From positions 62,001 through 126,000 of the forward strand of contig NZ_FNBN01000003.1 of NCBI RefSeq assembly GCF_900102545.1: a stretch of 64,000 nt of DNA, read 5' to 3'. A program made the translations under genes and the position numbers. Positions 23,764 through 34,824 of the stretch are shown here, piece after piece. Under the pieces are notes generated by a model. That model made no database searches. It saw nothing but the letters and a program-made list of their open reading frames with translations, and was not told the origin of the DNA. This DNA comes from Chitinophaga filiformis (GTDB lineage Bacteria; Bacteroidota; Bacteroidia; Chitinophagales; Chitinophagaceae). Position 1 is the first letter of the stretch; each line of letters starts with the position of its first letter.

Positions 23764-26700
23764 TTAGTAGGCTTTCTCTTCCGCACTATCTTCCAGGTAT
23801 TCTTTGTAGACTTCTGTTGCCTTGGCTGAGAGCTGCTTCTTATCCTTTGCAACTTCTTCTTCGATCCAATGGACCAGCACTGGTTGAAAATTAAGTTTCG
23901 AACGGTCAGGCGGATGGGGACCATTCAGTATATATTGCCAGTCTTCACTTTCATCGGTTTTATAACGGTACAATATGATCCATTCGGCCGCTTGTTTACC
24001 CTCCTGTACCTTTATGCGGGTAACCGGTTCGATTGCAGTAACTTCATAGTCGTCGCTCATGTAATAAGCTACATAGCTACTTCCGAGAAGATCCTGTGTA
24101 AGCAGGTGACGAATATGTGTTAACAGGTTATTGTCTTTTGCTGTCTTGATGAATGAGTATGCCTCCGATTGATCAGCAAGAATGCTGTTGAGTATTTTAT
24201 CATCAACCCGGATGCCGCGGCTCATTAATCCACGTGCACCTAAGGCGCGTACTGATATAACAGTATCAGTCAGTAATTGTCTGAAGCTTGCCGCTGTCAG
24301 CGCAGGTGCAGATGGTATTGTAAGTATCTCGCCTGTACCAAGTAACTGGCTCTCCAGCACCCAGTCGTCATCTTCGTCTACTTTCCTTTCCTGCCATCTT
24401 TTTATCTGTTGTTCAAATAGCTGTGTTATGCCTGGTAACAATCGCCTGAGCTCATACTGTTCGAACTGTGGAGATAACCATAATGAATCACCACTGGTGT
24501 AGGAGGCGAAAGCCTCCAGGAAACTCTTTGATCGTGCGGCAGTAGCAACCATCGCTGGCATGTATTGTTTGTACAGGCTGTCTTCTCTGAATGAATAAGA
24601 AAAAATATTGCTGCCACTCTCATTATTTTCCGGTATTTCAGGCGCCAGGCGCAGGAAGGACCGAATGGCAGAATCTGAAGAAAGGCCTGTTAGCAACCGC
24701 AGAATGCTTCTACGCTGTTTTACATCTGTTGTACCTGCAAAAAGCATTTCCGCTGTATTGATAACGTTATCATCACTCATGTTCTTCAGTGATAACAGTA
24801 ACTGCAGTTTTGCATTGTCACTTCCTGTGTCCGCAGGAAACGGTCTGGTCAGCGCACTTAGAATAAGCGCTTTATCAGTACTATCTACATCCATACCGGA
24901 CCCGAAAAGATATTTATTAGCCTTGTTGAATATCGCCGTATCACTGCTTTGCAGATCTCTTAACAGCATAGGCAACTTCTTTTGTGCTAATTTGAATGTA
25001 TCTGCTTTTCCTTTACTACCGGGATGAAAGGCTGCCAGGAACTGCTGTGCATATCCATTCGCCGCCAATTCTTCAGGCACAACTGCAGTCAGTCGATAAA
25101 TAGTATGACCAGCTACGATCGCTTTCCGGTGCCATCGCAGACCTGTATTACGTCCTTTCATCTCTGTTTCATATACCGGAAGACCTTCCAGGATAGACTG
25201 CCTTTGGCTGGTGATGATAAAGTTGGTATCAACAGGATGTATAAAGGTTTTCAGAAGGCTATCAGGTTCATTGTGGAAGTAATGTGAATACTTTCTTACT
25301 TCCGCCATATACATGGAATAAGAAGTGCTATCCATCGCTGAATAGGAATAGATATTCAAACGGGATGACTCACGGTAATCATCAACGATCCCTCCGGTAA
25401 ACAGCCCCGGACCAGTTATTGTAAAACTGCTGTCTGCCGGTGTAAATGCCACTGTGGGAGCCTTCGCCAGTAATGGCAGTCTGTGAAAACCATCAAAGAA
25501 ACGTAGCCTGTAACTGCTATCTGTTTGATTGCCGTAATAGTTACATAAAAGGCTGTATGCAAGGTTACCCCGTGGAATAAAGTGAAGCCGGGAAATAACG
25601 CCGTTTGAACGCTGGTAGATCAGCTTGTATAATGGTAATCCTTCCCGTTCGGTTACGGTCGAATCGATCAACTGTAAAGTGCTGTCTTCCCCTAGCAAAA
25701 GTGTCTGTATAGTTTGCAGCAGTTTTTTGTCGTTAACTCTGTAATGATCACTTTGCATTTTGTCGATCCGCACTATGTAAGAGATGTTATTCGCGTCATC
25801 CAGCCCCGTGTATGCTTCCACCGGAGCTACCTGTTCCCTGTTGCCCGATTGTACGTGATTGGCATCCGAAGGGATAATGGCGGTGAAGCCTAAATCCGGG
25901 CGACGTAGCGTATCATATGTCGTGGCCGGGCGTGTAATATCATAAAAGCGGACAGATTTGAAAAACTCACTTCTGGAACTGCTGTCTGTGTCCTGCGAGC
26001 TGTGCATAAATATAAAAGCCCTGTTGTTACGTATAAACAGGCGCATGTAGAGCGGCATGCCTTTTTGCGACATTACGGCTTCTGTACCGGTTACATTGCG
26101 ATAGGTGATGGGATAGGATTTCTTTATCTCTGCATTACCCTGCTGCGCCATGTTGGCAATCATAGTATTCACCAGCTCCCGGTCGTCAATACCCAGCTGG
26201 GTAATATCCACGCAAAAAGCAAATCCTGCCTGTATGTTATTGGCGCCGATATACATTTTCCGGTTTATGTTGGGAATCGGATAAGCAATCGGATTGCCGG
26301 GAAATGCAACGCTGTAACCATCAGCGATCCTGTTTAAGGTAAAGCCGTTAATACTGTCAAGCCGCTGGCGCTCTTTCCGCGCTGCTCCGGTGAACGTAGC
26401 TTTTACCGGCGTAGTGATGTATCCTTTTGCACGAAGTAACGATAGTATGCCCTTTTCACCGGGTAAATGAGCCACACCGACAGCGGCGAAAACACTGCCC
26501 TTGCTGATTAACGCTGAGAGATTAGCTGCCATTTCCCTGTTACGTGACACCAGATCAGGGATGTCGTCAAGCTCTTCGGAGAGGTTGACAAGATTTGATA
26601 TCTTTTGCAGATCAGCACTATAATACAGGTTAACAAGTGAATCCAGGAAAGATACCCGTGCATTGAAGCGATCAGTTTTTTCCTTTGCATCACTATTGCC

Positions 26701-27375
26701 GGAACTATGATAGCCAAGATTTTGCAGGAATATTTCTTTCTGCACTTCCGATACGTTGGCACTCATAAGGGGCAACTGATTCTCAATCTTTTCCAGGCTA
26801 TATATTGGTTTGTTGAGGAGTGTCGCTTTCTGGTGCAGCCATCCGTCCAGGAATATGCTTTCCGGTTTCGAATCAGGGCCTGCACTCTTTTTAAGTGCCT
26901 CTTCCTCATCGAAGAGCAACTGTTCCAGGAACCATAAACGCTTTACATATAGTTGCGCTATCGGCGCGCCTGTTTTCTCTGTAACCAGGCTGTCTACATA
27001 CCTGTACTCATTTGCAGTGAACAGGAGACGCATATAATTGACAGTATCCAGCAAGGGACCTCCCGGCGCCAGCATATACGCCATCATTGAATCCATATCC
27101 ACTTCCATAGCAAAAGAGGAGGCACTACGTAGTGCAACCAATACAGAATCACTGAATTCAAACACCCTTTCGTCCGTCAGATGCATAGTGCCAAACAAAT
27201 AGGAGGGGGAAGTCATACCAGGACCATCAATGCGCCAGAGAAGTTCGTAATTTGATCTGTTAACGCGCTGGGCATGCAACACCGTAGGTATCAGCAGGAT
27301 TAACAGCATAGCAAATAGCGTACGGGGAAAACGTCGGACGCCCTTTTTCCGACGATCGTTATAGGTATAGAACAT
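23764..27375 (-). CDS. Large secreted GumN/TraB-domain protein with long C-terminal extension
   Basis: The 1203-residue protein has a signal peptide (hydrophobic FAMLLILLIPTVLHAQ, ending near residue 36). Residues about 45-330 are a GumN/TraB/TIKI domain: SYLFGTMHLTDERVF with the GxxH motif, FAMEVDMDSM, and VFAAVGVAHLPGEKGIL with the second histidine. Family members elsewhere are about 280-350 residues and include metal-dependent proteases of Wnt (TIKI). The remaining 870 residues contain three divergent copies of a domain of about 130 residues (near 350-480, 485-640, 690-790). Each has a G[ML]P[LV]Y motif followed by a strand and a final F-rich turn. A helical, HEAT-like C-terminal part follows. 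It is probably periplasmic or on the cell surface; substrate and function are unknown. Confidence 0.82.
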   Translation of the reverse strand: MFYTYNDRRKKGVRRFPRTLFAMLLILLIPTVLHAQRVNRSNYELLWRIDGPGMTSPSYLFGTMHLTDERVFEFSDSVLVALRSASSFAMEVDMDSMMAYMLAPGGPLLDTVNYMRLLFTANEYRYVDSLVTEKTGAPIAQLYVKRLWFLEQLLFDEEEALKKSAGPDSKPESIFLDGWLHQKATLLNKPIYSLEKIENQLPLMSANVSEVQKEIFLQNLGYHSSGNSDAKEKTDRFNARVSFLDSLVNLYYSADLQKISNLVNLSEELDDIPDLVSRNREMAANLSALISKGSVFAAVGVAHLPGEKGILSLLRAKGYITTPVKATFTGAARKERQRLDSINGFTLNRIADGYSVAFPGNPIAYPIPNINRKMYIGANNIQAGFAFCVDITQLGIDDRELVNTMIANMAQQGNAEIKKSYPITYRNVTGTEAVMSQKGMPLYMRLFIRNNRAFIFMHSSQDTDSSSRSEFFKSVRFYDITRPATTYDTLRRPDLGFTAIIPSDANHVQSGNREQVAPVEAYTGLDDANNISYIVRIDKMQSDHYRVNDKKLLQTIQTLLLGEDSTLQLIDSTVTEREGLPLYKLIYQRSNGVISRLHFIPRGNLAYSLLCNYYGNQTDSSYRLRFFDGFHRLPLLAKAPTVAFTPADSSFTITGPGLFTGGIVDDYRESSRLNIYSYSAMDSTSYSMYMAEVRKYSHYFHNEPDSLLKTFIHPVDTNFIITSQRQSILEGLPVYETEMKGRNTGLRWHRKAIVAGHTIYRLTAVVPEELAANGYAQQFLAAFHPGSKGKADTFKLAQKKLPMLLRDLQSSDTAIFNKANKYLFGSGMDVDSTDKALILSALTRPFPADTGSDNAKLQLLLSLKNMSDDNVINTAEMLFAGTTDVKQRRSILRLLTGLSSDSAIRSFLRLAPEIPENNESGSNIFSYSFREDSLYKQYMPAMVATAARSKSFLEAFASYTSGDSLWLSPQFEQYELRRLLPGITQLFEQQIKRWQERKVDEDDDWVLESQLLGTGEILTIPSAPALTAASFRQLLTDTVISVRALGARGLMSRGIRVDDKILNSILADQSEAYSFIKTAKDNNLLTHIRHLLTQDLLGSSYVAYYMSDDYEVTAIEPVTRIKVQEGKQAAEWIILYRYKTDESEDWQYILNGPHPPDRSKLNFQPVLVHWIEEEVAKDKKQLSAKATEVYKEYLEDSAEEKAY

Positions 27376-27411
27376 ATTAGTAAAATTACTAAAATTACCA
27401 TTCCCGGTACG

Positions 27412-27442
27412 AAAAAGGGGCGATATCTTTCGACACCACCCC
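27412..27442 (-). terminator. Possible terminator of gcvP
   Basis: On the minus strand GGGG-tgg-TGTC-gaaa-GATA-tcg-CCCC is followed by TTTTTC. The stem has an internal loop, so strength is moderate. Confidence 0.45.
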
Positions 27443-27498
27443 TCGTATTTTATGCCTGCATGACACAGGACTTTCTTTTTCAGTGCTCTAATTCCTTA

Positions 27499-30369
27499 TT
27501 ATGCCTCTGCTTCTGCATAAGCGCTCACAGGCTCACAGGTGCAGATCAGGTTACGATCTCCGTGGGTGTTATTCACACGGCTGATAGAAGGCCAGAATTT
27601 ATTGAGTTTTACATATTCTAACGGATATGCTGCCTGCTGGCGGCTGTAAGGACGTGTCCACTCATCGGCAGTTACTACAAACTGTGTATGTGGCGCATGT
27701 TTCAGCACGTTTTGCTGTTTGTCGGCAATGCCGTTTTCGATAGCGGCAATTTCCTCGCGGATAGACAGCATCGCATCGCAGAAGCGGTCCAGTTCACTTT
27801 TATCTTCACTTTCTGTAGGCTCGATCATGATAGTGCCAGGTACAGGGAAGCTCATGGTTGGTGCGTGGAAGCCATAATCCATCAGGCGTTTTGCTACGTC
27901 TTCCGCTTCTACACCGGCAGAAGCTTTGAACGGACGCAGGTCAACGATGAATTCATGCGCACAGGTACCATTAACGCCATTGTACAGGATATCATATGCT
28001 TTTTCCAGACGCGCCTTCATGTAGTTAGCATTCAGGATAGCGTACTGGGATGCCTTTTTCAGGCCTTCAGCGCCCAGCAGGCGGATATATGCATAAGAGA
28101 TCAGCAGGATGCTGGCAGAGCCATATGGCGCTGCAGATACTGCGTGAGCATGTGCTTTAGTGTCAAGGCTTACATGACCAGGCAGGAATGGAGCCAGGTG
28201 TTTTGCCACGCAGATCGGGCCCATGCCAGGACCACCGCCACCGTGAGGAATAGCGAAGGTCTTGTGGAGGTTCAGGTGACAAACGTCAGCACCGATCAGA
28301 CCAGGAGCAGTCAGACCTACCTGGGCATTCATATTGGCGCCATCCATATATACCTGTCCGCCGTGTTCGTGAACGGCATTACAAATGTCTTTTACGCTTT
28401 CTTCATATACACCGTATGTAGAAGGGTAGGTGATCATGATACCTGCCAGGTTTGCTGCATACTGTGCCGCTTTAGCTTTCAGGTCGGCTACATCGATGTA
28501 ACCGTTTTCCAGTGCTTTCACTACTACCACCTTGAAGCCGGCCATTACTGCTGATGCAGGGTTGGTACCGTGTGCAGAAATTGGGATCAGCATCACATTA
28601 CGGTGACCTTCACCTCTGCTTTCATGCCATGCACGTATTACCAGCAGACCAGCATACTCGCCCTGGGCGCCGCTGTTAGGCTGAAGACTGCAGGCGTCAA
28701 AAGCAGTGATCTTACACAGGTAGTCGCTCAGTTCATCCACGATCTGCTGATAACCGCCGGTCTGGGATTTAGGTGCAAACGGGTGCATCTTGCTCCAGTG
28801 GTTCCAGCTCAATGGGATCATTTCTGTAGCTGCATTCAGTTTCATGGTACAGCTACCCAGTGATATCATGGAGGTGTTCAGAGACAGATCCTTGTTTTCC
28901 AGCAGCTTCAGGTAACGCATCATTTCAGACTCACTGTGATGTGTGTTGAACACCGGGTGCTGCAGGTAAGGAGAGGTCCTTTCCAGGCCCGCAGGAATGC
29001 TGGTAGCTTTCAGCTCAGCACTGTTGCTGGTTAATTTGCCGGCTTCAAAGATGCCGAGTATATCGTTCACATCCTGGATGGTAACGGTTTCATCGAGGGA
29101 GATGATCACGCGGCCGCTTTCAGGATAGAAGAAGTTGATGCCGATTGCCTCTGCTTTATTTTTAATCGCAGCGCTGTTGCTTACACGTACTTCGATGGTA
29201 TCGAAGAAGAAGTTAGCACCCAGTTCCATGCCTTTTGCTCTCAGCTTTTCAGCCAGTGCATTAGCCAGGATAGCCACACGGGTAGCGATGTTTTGCAGGC
29301 CTTTAGGACCATGATAAACAGCGTACATAGCAGCCATATTGGCCAACAGTGCCTGTGCAGTACAGATATTGGAAGTAGCTTTTTCACGTTTGATGTGCTG
29401 CTCGCGGGTCTGCAGCGCCATACGCAATGCACGGTTACCCTGTGCATCAATGCTTACACCGATGATACGGCCAGGGATGGCACGTTTAAAATCATCCTTT
29501 ACAGCAAAGAATGCAGCGTGCGGACCACCAAAACCTAATGGTACACCAAAACGCTGCGCAGAACCTAAAGCTGCATCAGCACCCAGTTCACCCGGAGCCG
29601 TCAGCAGTGTCAGCGCCAGCAGGTCAGTTGCCATTGCCACATAAGCACCTGCTGCATGTACTTTATCAACGAAGCTGCGGTAGTCTTCCACACTGCCGAT
29701 GCTATTTGGATATTGCACCAGCGCACCGAAGTAAGTTTCGTCTATTGCAGCAGTATTGTAATGGCCCACTACCACTTCAATGTTCAGTGGCGTAGCGCGG
29801 GTGTATATAACGTCGATTGTCTGCGGGAAGGTGTTGACATCAACAAAGAACTTAGGACGACTCAGATTATCATGATCTTTATTCAGTGCGCTGAAGAACA
29901 TTGCCATGGCTTCAGCAGCAGCGCTGGCTTCATCCAGCAGGGAAGCATTCGCAATGGGAAGACCTGTCAGATCGCTTACCATTGTCTGGAAGTTCAGCAG
30001 GCTTTCCAGGCGGCCCTGTGCAATCTCAGCCTGGTAAGGAGTGTACTGGGTGTACCATCCCGGATTTTCAAACACATTACGTAAAATCACACTTGGAGTG
30101 ATGGTATCGTAATAACCCTGCCCTATATAATTGCGGAATACATGATTCTTTAATGATACATCTTTCAGATGGCGCAGGTAATCACTTTCACTGATTGCTG
30201 CCGGAACCGCCAGCGGATGCTGCATACGGATAGCTCCCGGTACTGTTTTGCTTACCAGCTCTTCCAGGGAAGATACTCCGGTAGTATCCAGCATCTGGTT
30301 GGTTTCAGCTTCATTAGGCCCAATGTGCCGGCCTACAAATTCATTCTGTTGTATATCAAAAAGATTCAT
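27499..30369 (-). CDS. gcvP: Glycine dehydrogenase (decarboxylating), P-protein of the glycine cleavage system
   Basis: A single-chain P-protein of 956 residues from the ATG at 30369, the length of the fused alpha/beta type. An upstream in-frame start at 30489 would add 40 residues with no homology. The N-terminal half begins [17 protein letters not shown]. The C-terminal half carries [21 protein letters not shown], whose lysine binds pyridoxal phosphate. It decarboxylates glycine and passes the aminomethyl group to the lipoyl protein GcvH. Its partners gcvT and gcvH are not in this window, but the lipoate-making lipA is 18 kb away. No glycine riboswitch is visible in the upstream 188 bases. 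Confidence 0.97.
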   Translation of the reverse strand: MNLFDIQQNEFVGRHIGPNEAETNQMLDTTGVSSLEELVSKTVPGAIRMQHPLAVPAAISESDYLRHLKDVSLKNHVFRNYIGQGYYDTITPSVILRNVFENPGWYTQYTPYQAEIAQGRLESLLNFQTMVSDLTGLPIANASLLDEASAAAEAMAMFFSALNKDHDNLSRPKFFVDVNTFPQTIDVIYTRATPLNIEVVVGHYNTAAIDETYFGALVQYPNSIGSVEDYRSFVDKVHAAGAYVAMATDLLALTLLTAPGELGADAALGSAQRFGVPLGFGGPHAAFFAVKDDFKRAIPGRIIGVSIDAQGNRALRMALQTREQHIKREKATSNICTAQALLANMAAMYAVYHGPKGLQNIATRVAILANALAEKLRAKGMELGANFFFDTIEVRVSNSAAIKNKAEAIGINFFYPESGRVIISLDETVTIQDVNDILGIFEAGKLTSNSAELKATSIPAGLERTSPYLQHPVFNTHHSESEMMRYLKLLENKDLSLNTSMISLGSCTMKLNAATEMIPLSWNHWSKMHPFAPKSQTGGYQQIVDELSDYLCKITAFDACSLQPNSGAQGEYAGLLVIRAWHESRGEGHRNVMLIPISAHGTNPASAVMAGFKVVVVKALENGYIDVADLKAKAAQYAANLAGIMITYPSTYGVYEESVKDICNAVHEHGGQVYMDGANMNAQVGLTAPGLIGADVCHLNLHKTFAIPHGGGGPGMGPICVAKHLAPFLPGHVSLDTKAHAHAVSAAPYGSASILLISYAYIRLLGAEGLKKASQYAILNANYMKARLEKAYDILYNGVNGTCAHEFIVDLRPFKASAGVEAEDVAKRLMDYGFHAPTMSFPVPGTIMIEPTESEDKSELDRFCDAMLSIREEIAAIENGIADKQQNVLKHAPHTQFVVTADEWTRPYSRQQAAYPLEYVKLNKFWPSISRVNNTHGDRNLICTCEPVSAYAEAEA

Positions 30370-30557
30370 GATGTAAAGCAGGTATGTTAGAAAAGAATGT
30401 GCAAAGCTATAACGTTTTTTAGCAATGGCCAAACCAGCGCGGTCGTTGGAGAAATTGCGGTGATAAATGCCGTAATGAAACGATGGCAATTGTCATAAGC
30501 TTGTAATGTGTTGTTGCAGCTGGTAGTGTTGTATCCCATTCCTATCTTTGCAGTCTA

Positions 30558-31052
30558 ATGGACGATTTACTTATAAACTGGGAACAGAAGGCCCAGGAGC
30601 AGCAAAAGGCTAACAAGCAGTTCCTGCAGAAGCTGCAAACGAAAAGGGGAAGAGGCGTGGAGAAGTTATTGCCAGACCTGCACGACGAGGCTTTCAGTCA
30701 TATTGATTGCCTGAAATGTGCCGGTTGCTGTAAAACGATCAGCCCCCGGTTCAAGATGCCCGATATTAAACGCATCGCCAAATACATGGGCATGAAGGAA
30801 TCCGCCTTTATTGACCAGTACCTGCGCATGGATGAAGATGGGGATTATGTGGTGAAGTTCAGTCCCTGTCCCTTCCTCGACGCCGATAACTATTGTAGCA
30901 TCTACGATGCCCGTCCGGGCGACTGCCAGAATTATCCCTATACAGACAGCTTCGATTTTATCAAGCGGCCCAACATCACGTACCTGAACAGTACGATCTG
31001 TCCTGCGGTATTTTACGTGCTGGAAAGGCTGAAAAAGATCACAAAACTATAG
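30558..31052 (+). CDS. YkgJ family cysteine-cluster protein
   Basis: The 164-residue protein has the metal-binding cysteine pattern of the YkgJ/Fe-S-oxidoreductase-like family: CLKCAGCCKTISPRF at about residues 53-67, then CPFLDADNYCSIYDARPGDCQNYP and a final STICPAVF. Eight or more cysteines could bind zinc or an iron-sulfur cluster. The function of the family is unproven; some members are annotated as zinc/iron chelators. It is divergent from gcvP and converges with the MFS gene, with four bases between stop codons. Confidence 0.85.
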   Translation: MDDLLINWEQKAQEQQKANKQFLQKLQTKRGRGVEKLLPDLHDEAFSHIDCLKCAGCCKTISPRFKMPDIKRIAKYMGMKESAFIDQYLRMDEDGDYVVKFSPCPFLDADNYCSIYDARPGDCQNYPYTDSFDFIKRPNITYLNSTICPAVFYVLERLKKITKL

Positions 31053-31056
31053 CCGG

Positions 31057-32376
31057 TCAGGGCTTCAGGTCCAGCTTACGCATGGCGGGAGAGATAATGT
31101 AGGTAGTGATTACCACTCCCAGGGTTACGCAACCGCCAAATACCACTGATGGCACCAATCCCATCAGGCGGGCGGTAAGGCCGCTCTCAAAGGCGCCCAG
31201 CTCGTTGGAGGAACCAACAAACATGGAGCTCACCGCTGCTACCCGTCCCCGCATGTCATCGGGTGTTTTGAGCTGCAGGATAGTCTGGCGGATGATCACG
31301 CTGATACCATCCAGTACGCCGCTGATCAGCAGGGCGATGAAAGAAAGGGCAAAACTGGTGGACACCCCGAATACGATGATACACAATCCGAAACCGAAAA
31401 CAGCCGCTAGCAGCTTAAGCCCGGGATGATTGACCAGGGGCCTGTAAGCCAGAACGAACATAGTGGTCAGCGAACCAATAGCTACTGCCGCCCGCAGGAA
31501 ACCGAATTCCAGCGAACCTACATGCAACACATCTGTTGCGAAGATGGGCAACATAGACACAGCTCCTCCAAACAATACTGCAAACATGTCCAGCGCCATG
31601 GCATTCAATACCACTTTGGTCTTCCACACAAAACGCATCCCCTTCGTCAGCCCGTCAAAGAAACTCTCTCCCTGTGGCTTATAGTGAATAGGCTTGGGCT
31701 TTATTTTGATCAGACTATACAAAGGCGCAAAGAAAACGCCCACTACGATCAGCATAGACCAGTGAATACCAAACAGATAGATGAATAGACCGCCCAGCGC
31801 CGGACCCGCCATCCCACCGATCTGCCAGGCACTGCTACTCCAGGTAGAGCCATTGGCATACAGATTCCGGGGCACAATCAACGCCATCATGGAGAAGTTG
31901 GCAGGACTCAGAAAGGCTCTTGCCACACCACCCAGGAATACCAGGAAGTAAATCATATTCAATACCCATTGTGTAGAAATGCCGGCTACCGCTTTGTCCC
32001 AGGTCAGCAGGAACAACCCCAGACCCATAAGGATATAGGCAATTACACATGCGATTAATAAACCACGTTTCTCCCGCTTGTCCACAATATGTCCGGCAAA
32101 GGGAGCTACCAGCACCGCTGGGATCACTTCTGCGAGCCCGATAAGGCCCAGTGCAAAAGGATCATGTGTCAGTGCATTCACTTTCCACTCTATGATGGTG
32201 AACTGCATTGCTAATGCAAACACCATGGCAAAACGGATAACGAGATAATAGTTGAATTCTGGAATACGTAGCGATGCGTAAGGGTCGTTCTTGATAGTAG
32301 TCTCCTGATTCTCCACTGTGCAGTTTTTATGGCCGTCGCAAAAATAGAGAATTTGCCCCATTACCCGGTCCTTCAA
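31057..32376 (-). CDS. MFS transporter (MFS_3-type exporter)
   Basis: The 439-residue protein has about twelve hydrophobic segments. A typical MFS loop 2-3 motif, GHIVDKREKRGLL, lies near residues 95-107, and FARAFLSPANFSMMALIVPRN-like residues follow TM5, as in the enterobactin-exporter (EntS-like) branch. The first 45 residues before the first helix are hydrophilic and Cys-containing (YFCDGHKNC), which is unusual; an internal start at Met6 is equally possible. The transported compound is unknown. Confidence 0.85.
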   Translation of the reverse strand: MKDRVMGQILYFCDGHKNCTVENQETTIKNDPYASLRIPEFNYYLVIRFAMVFALAMQFTIIEWKVNALTHDPFALGLIGLAEVIPAVLVAPFAGHIVDKREKRGLLIACVIAYILMGLGLFLLTWDKAVAGISTQWVLNMIYFLVFLGGVARAFLSPANFSMMALIVPRNLYANGSTWSSSAWQIGGMAGPALGGLFIYLFGIHWSMLIVVGVFFAPLYSLIKIKPKPIHYKPQGESFFDGLTKGMRFVWKTKVVLNAMALDMFAVLFGGAVSMLPIFATDVLHVGSLEFGFLRAAVAIGSLTTMFVLAYRPLVNHPGLKLLAAVFGFGLCIIVFGVSTSFALSFIALLISGVLDGISVIIRQTILQLKTPDDMRGRVAAVSSMFVGSSNELGAFESGLTARLMGLVPSVVFGGCVTLGVVITTYIISPAMRKLDLKP

Positions 32377-32617
32377 TCTGATAAGTGGTAATATAAAATC
32401 CCGCTAAGATGTTTACTTTTATGTATAAAGTCCCCTCCGGAATTTGGTCTGGTTTTAGCATCTGTAAAGCGGTAAAATGTGGCAACCTGTTAAATGCGAG
32501 TTAATTGCATGCAATGCTGCATCACACTGTTTCTCAATCTTTTGTTAAAAGCAAATTGCCCTTCTGGTTGAATGGGCTATTTTATGCTATATTTGATGAC
32601 GTTCAATTTTGGATTCT

Positions 32618-34747
32618 ATGAGAAGAATGAAAGTGATTATACCAGTTGCATTGCTTATGATCTCAATGGGGGTTTTAGCTTTCAGCAAACTGCATAAAGA
32701 AGACCCTCCAGGCAGATACGAAGTGATCATGGGCCTGGTTGGGCAGATACTAACCCAGGGGCACTATCAACCTAAGGAGATTAACGACGCTTACTCTAAA
32801 GAAGTTTTTGATAAATACCTGAAGAGCCTGGACAGTGAAAAGAAGTTTTTCCTGAAAAGTGATATCAAAGGGCTGGAGGCCGTATCCACCCACATCGACG
32901 ATGAGCTGCAGGGCGCTCCGCTCGACTGCTTCAATGCCATCAACGCCATCATCAAACAACGTGTTTCCGAAGCTGCCTCCATCTACCCGGAACTGCTCTC
33001 CAAACCGTTTGACTTTACCAAAGATGAAAAGGTAGTGCTGGATCCCGACAAGATCGATTACCCCGATAATCTTGAAGAACGTAAAGAAGCCTGGAGAAAA
33101 GTACTGAAATACCGTACATTGGAAAAGCTGACGGAACTGCAGGACTCCCGCGACAAGCTGAAAGATAAGCCTAACGAGAAGGAAAAGATTAAAACTGACG
33201 CAGAACTGGAAGCTGAAGCCAGGGCGAAAGTTAAAACTGTATACGACCGTTATTTCGATCGTCTGAAGAACAGACAGGATGATAACGAGCGTTTCAGCAT
33301 GTTCATAAATGCTATTACTACCACCATGGACCCGCATACTGATTTCTTCCCGCCAGCTGAAAAGAGGGCTTTTGAAGAGCAGATGGCCGGTAAGTTCTTC
33401 GGTATCGGCGCTCAGCTGAAAGAAGAAGATGGTAAGATCAAGATCGCCAGTATCGTAACAGGTAGCGCCAGCTGGAAAGATGGTCGCCTGAAAGCGAATG
33501 ATGCCATTCTGAAGGTTGCACAGGGCGATAAAGAACCAGTGGATATCACCGGTTACGCTGTAGAAGATGCCGTGAAACTGATCCGCGGTAACAAGGGTTC
33601 TGTTGTAAAACTGACGGTGAAGAGTGTGGATGGTACCGTGAAAGTGATCGATATCACCCGCGATGAAGTAGTACTGGATGACACCTTTGCAAAATCAGCT
33701 ATTATCAATGGTCAACATAAACTTGGTTACATCTACCTGCCTGAATTCTATGCAGACTTCAACGACAGGAACGGCGCCCGTTGCGCAGAAGACGTAGCTA
33801 AAGAGATCACCAAACTGAAAGCAGAAAATGTAGAGGGTATCATCCTCGATCTGCGCTTCAATGGTGGTGGTTCCCTGCAGGATGTTGTACAGATGGCCGG
33901 CCTGTTCATTCCGGAAGGTCCTATCGTACAGGTGAAATCACGCAGTGGCGATCCAATGGTGCTCCGCGACCGCGATAAGAGCGTACAGTACGGTGGCCCG
34001 CTGGCAATTATGGTCAACGAGTACAGTGCTTCCGCTTCCGAGATCATGGCAGCAGCTATGCAGGATTACAAACGTGCAGTGATCATTGGTAGCAATACCT
34101 TCGGTAAAGGAACTGTACAGCGTATGCTGAACCTGGACGACTTCTACTCTAATAAAGAAATAGGTGCACTGGGTGCTATTAAACTGACCCAGCAGAAGTT
34201 CTACCGTGCAAATGGTGGTTCTACCCAGCTGAAAGGTGTAGCTTCCGATATCCAGCTGCCTGACCCATATTATGAAGTAGCAGAGCGTAAAGACAATGAT
34301 GCGCTGGCATGGGATGAAATTCCAAAAGCATCCTTCACGCCATGGTACGAACCGGTTCCGGTAGATGCACTGAAAAGGAACAGCGAGAAAAGGGTAGCAG
34401 CCAGTGAGGCATTCAAAATGATGAATGACAATATCTCAACGCTGAAAAAGATGGAAAGCCAGGAAGCCTATTCACTAAATCAACAGACATATAGAGCAGA
34501 GCAGAAGACTAACAACGCTGCCCTGAAACGTTATGATTCAGTAAATGACAAGGTGAAGGAACTGAATATCAGCAGCCTGAAAACAGACCTGGACAGACTG
34601 TCCGCTGATTCTGCGAAACTGGCCCGTAACAGGGACTGGCTGAAATTCAGACAGAAAGATATCTACCTGGATGAAGCTGTAAATGTCATGAATGACCTGA
34701 TCGCATTGTCTTACCCTAAATTACAGGGTAAACCAGCTAACAAATAA
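32618..34747 (+). CDS. Carboxy-terminal processing (tail-specific) protease, S41 family
   Basis: The product is 709 residues from the ATG at 32618; an in-frame TTG nine bases earlier is less likely. A hydrophobic segment at the N-terminus (VIIPVALLMISMGVLAF) targets it to the periplasm. Residues about 40-230 match the Tsp N-terminal helical region, residues about 260-345 a PDZ domain (FGIGAQLKEEDGKIKIASIVTGSASWKDGRLKANDAIL), and residues 355-560 the S41 protease core: LDLRFNGGGSLQD, then NEYSASASEIMAAAM and TFGKGTVQ. Ser in the SASAS run and Lys 25 residues later form the dyad. The C-terminal 150 residues are the Prc-type tail domain. It degrades or trims misfolded and tagged envelope proteins. 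Confidence 0.95.
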   Translation: MRRMKVIIPVALLMISMGVLAFSKLHKEDPPGRYEVIMGLVGQILTQGHYQPKEINDAYSKEVFDKYLKSLDSEKKFFLKSDIKGLEAVSTHIDDELQGAPLDCFNAINAIIKQRVSEAASIYPELLSKPFDFTKDEKVVLDPDKIDYPDNLEERKEAWRKVLKYRTLEKLTELQDSRDKLKDKPNEKEKIKTDAELEAEARAKVKTVYDRYFDRLKNRQDDNERFSMFINAITTTMDPHTDFFPPAEKRAFEEQMAGKFFGIGAQLKEEDGKIKIASIVTGSASWKDGRLKANDAILKVAQGDKEPVDITGYAVEDAVKLIRGNKGSVVKLTVKSVDGTVKVIDITRDEVVLDDTFAKSAIINGQHKLGYIYLPEFYADFNDRNGARCAEDVAKEITKLKAENVEGIILDLRFNGGGSLQDVVQMAGLFIPEGPIVQVKSRSGDPMVLRDRDKSVQYGGPLAIMVNEYSASASEIMAAAMQDYKRAVIIGSNTFGKGTVQRMLNLDDFYSNKEIGALGAIKLTQQKFYRANGGSTQLKGVASDIQLPDPYYEVAERKDNDALAWDEIPKASFTPWYEPVPVDALKRNSEKRVAASEAFKMMNDNISTLKKMESQEAYSLNQQTYRAEQKTNNAALKRYDSVNDKVKELNISSLKTDLDRLSADSAKLARNRDWLKFRQKDIYLDEAVNVMNDLIALSYPKLQGKPANK

Positions 34748-34769
34748 TCATACACTTCAAGTATAAATG

Positions 34770-34806
34770 AAAAGGCGGCCTGTTTTAAACAGACCGCCTT
34801 TTTTAT
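34770..34806. terminator. Bidirectional terminator between the S41 protease and SirB1-like genes
   Basis: AAAAGGCGG-c-CTGTTT-ta-AACAG-a-CCGCCTTTT forms a long stem with flanking A-run and T-run, serving convergent genes. Confidence 0.9.
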
Positions 34807-34824
34807 TAGTTATCAGCGAGTAGC

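Noticed and set aside
30370..30489. Forty-residue N-terminal extension of gcvP
   Set aside because: The extension lies in the promoter region, and the family sequence starts at the internal Met (30369).
30370..30557. Possible glycine riboswitch upstream of gcvP
   Set aside because: No tandem aptamer landmarks or terminator are visible in the 188 bases between gcvP and the divergent gene.
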